NCBI GenBank assembly: GCA_043764135.1
Contig: JAYUKV010000068.1
Location: 1-13,204, forward strand
Length of the DNA stretch: 13,204 nt
Direction: 5' to 3'
Source: JAYUKV01 sp043764135
Lineage (GTDB): Bacteria; Patescibacteriota; JACMRA01
Part shown: positions 12,838-13,204 of the stretch, in pieces
How the letters are laid out: each line of letters begins with the position of its first letter
Position numbering within the stretch: the stretch's first letter is position 1
Notes under the pieces: model-generated
The model's input: the letters and a program-made list of their open reading frames with translations, nothing else
Databases searched by the model: none
Told to the model about the DNA's origin: nothing
Program-made: the position numbers and the translations under genes

Positions 12838-13204
12838 CTACTCTTCCAGTTTACCATGCAACCTCCCCACTATCTCTCCTGATTCATCTTGATAATACTC
12901 TACTATTATCCCTGGGAAAAGTGTATTGGGTCTGGAGAAGCCAATGTTTGGTTCGATTTTGATTCCTAGTATTTTACCGTAATTTTCTAAGTAATCAATT
13001 CTTTCAATTTCCACGAGTTCATTTTCCTTATCGAATACTTTTTTTAATATGCCAGGGTTGTATAAATCCATTTTTGATTTTACGAATTTGGTTGAATATG
13101 GTTTTACCTCTTTGAGGTAGCGGTATAAGTAAGTATATATTGTATCATAACTAGGATTATTCATTTCTATCTTGAGTTTACCTTGGAAGTAAGGATGTGT
13201 TCTT
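12838..13204 (-). CDS. Unknown protein, 5' end outside the window
   Basis: I do not recognise this protein. The frame stays open from its TAG at 12838-12840 to the right edge, and the codons before the ATG at 13164 read like protein (THPYFQGKLKIE), so the gene is probably truncated by the window rather than starting at 13164. The visible part is 121 codons. It is soluble and rich in Tyr, Lys and Glu, with a helical first half and a strand-rich end (IKIEPNIGFS, then GIIVEYY, then GRLHGKLEE). The motif NIGFSxPxxxxPGxI also occurs in the neighbouring CA-like protein (residues 47-60), on the same strand. No good hairpin terminator follows it, so some read-through into the CA-like gene is possible. 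Confidence 0.65.
   Translation of the reverse strand, partial: RTHPYFQGKLKIEMNNPSYDTIYTYLYRYLKEVKPYSTKFVKSKMDLYNPGILKKVFDKENELVEIERIDYLENYGKILGIKIEPNIGFSRPNTLFPGIIVEYYQDESGEIVGRLHGKLEE

Noticed and set aside
1..13204. tRNA or rRNA genes
   Set aside because: No cloverleaf with a TTCGA-type loop and acceptor pairing, and no conserved rRNA segments were found in the intergenic stretches.

Overview
The window is AT-rich (roughly 30% GC by eye). It carries about 15 bacterial genes with standard stop codons and -35/-10 promoters close to TTGACA-N17-TATAAT. The gene content is ClpP, a membrane-anchored polysaccharide deacetylase, a secreted protein with a peptidoglycan-binding-like fold, a PreP-like M16C protease, a beta-carbonic-anhydrase-like protein and many short unknown proteins. 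This suggests a small-genome bacterium, perhaps of the Candidate Phyla Radiation (Patescibacteria), but no marker gene settles it. Several genes appear to start at or within a base or two of their predicted transcription start (leaderless), while others have clear Shine-Dalgarno sequences. All 15 confident stops are TAA or TAG.

Layout. 1-364: upstream region with a promoter. 365-1321: polysaccharide deacetylase and its terminator. 1322-2346: a kilobase without genes that holds two repeat families. These are an inverted pair of hairpin-bearing elements (1394-1457 and 1509-1567) and a 247-bp direct repeat (1694-1940 and 1995-2241). 2347-3123: an unrecognised 258-aa protein, sharing a two-way terminator with the convergent clpP operon (clpP followed by a small three-helix membrane protein with a VKOR-like look). 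4192-5004: tandem promoters, a TIGR03792-like protein and a second small protein. 5032-5240: a terminator and a striking 121-nt hairpin between convergent genes. 5257-7217: a polytopic membrane protein divergent from a two-gene operon (SRPBCC-like protein, then a secreted anchored protein); the divergent promoters interleave. 7293-7619: an unknown soluble protein.

7688-8674: the most unusual region. Two tandem transcription units each encode a 62-aa hydrophobic peptide. The peptides share a leader box at the same distance from the start and a 196-nt 3' module that is about 97% identical, spans the end of the coding region and the 3' UTR, and ends in a terminator. The central coding parts have diverged strongly.

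8765-13204: a minus-strand block with the M16C protease, the carbonic-anhydrase-like protein (candidate promoter and a 12-bp palindrome in its leader), and a gene that runs off the right edge. The last two genes share a short NIGFS-type motif.

Functional links are modest. The deacetylase, the PG-binding-like protein and the membrane proteins point to envelope work; ClpP and M16C are protein and peptide turnover enzymes. All product calls rest on motifs read by eye; no database search was run.
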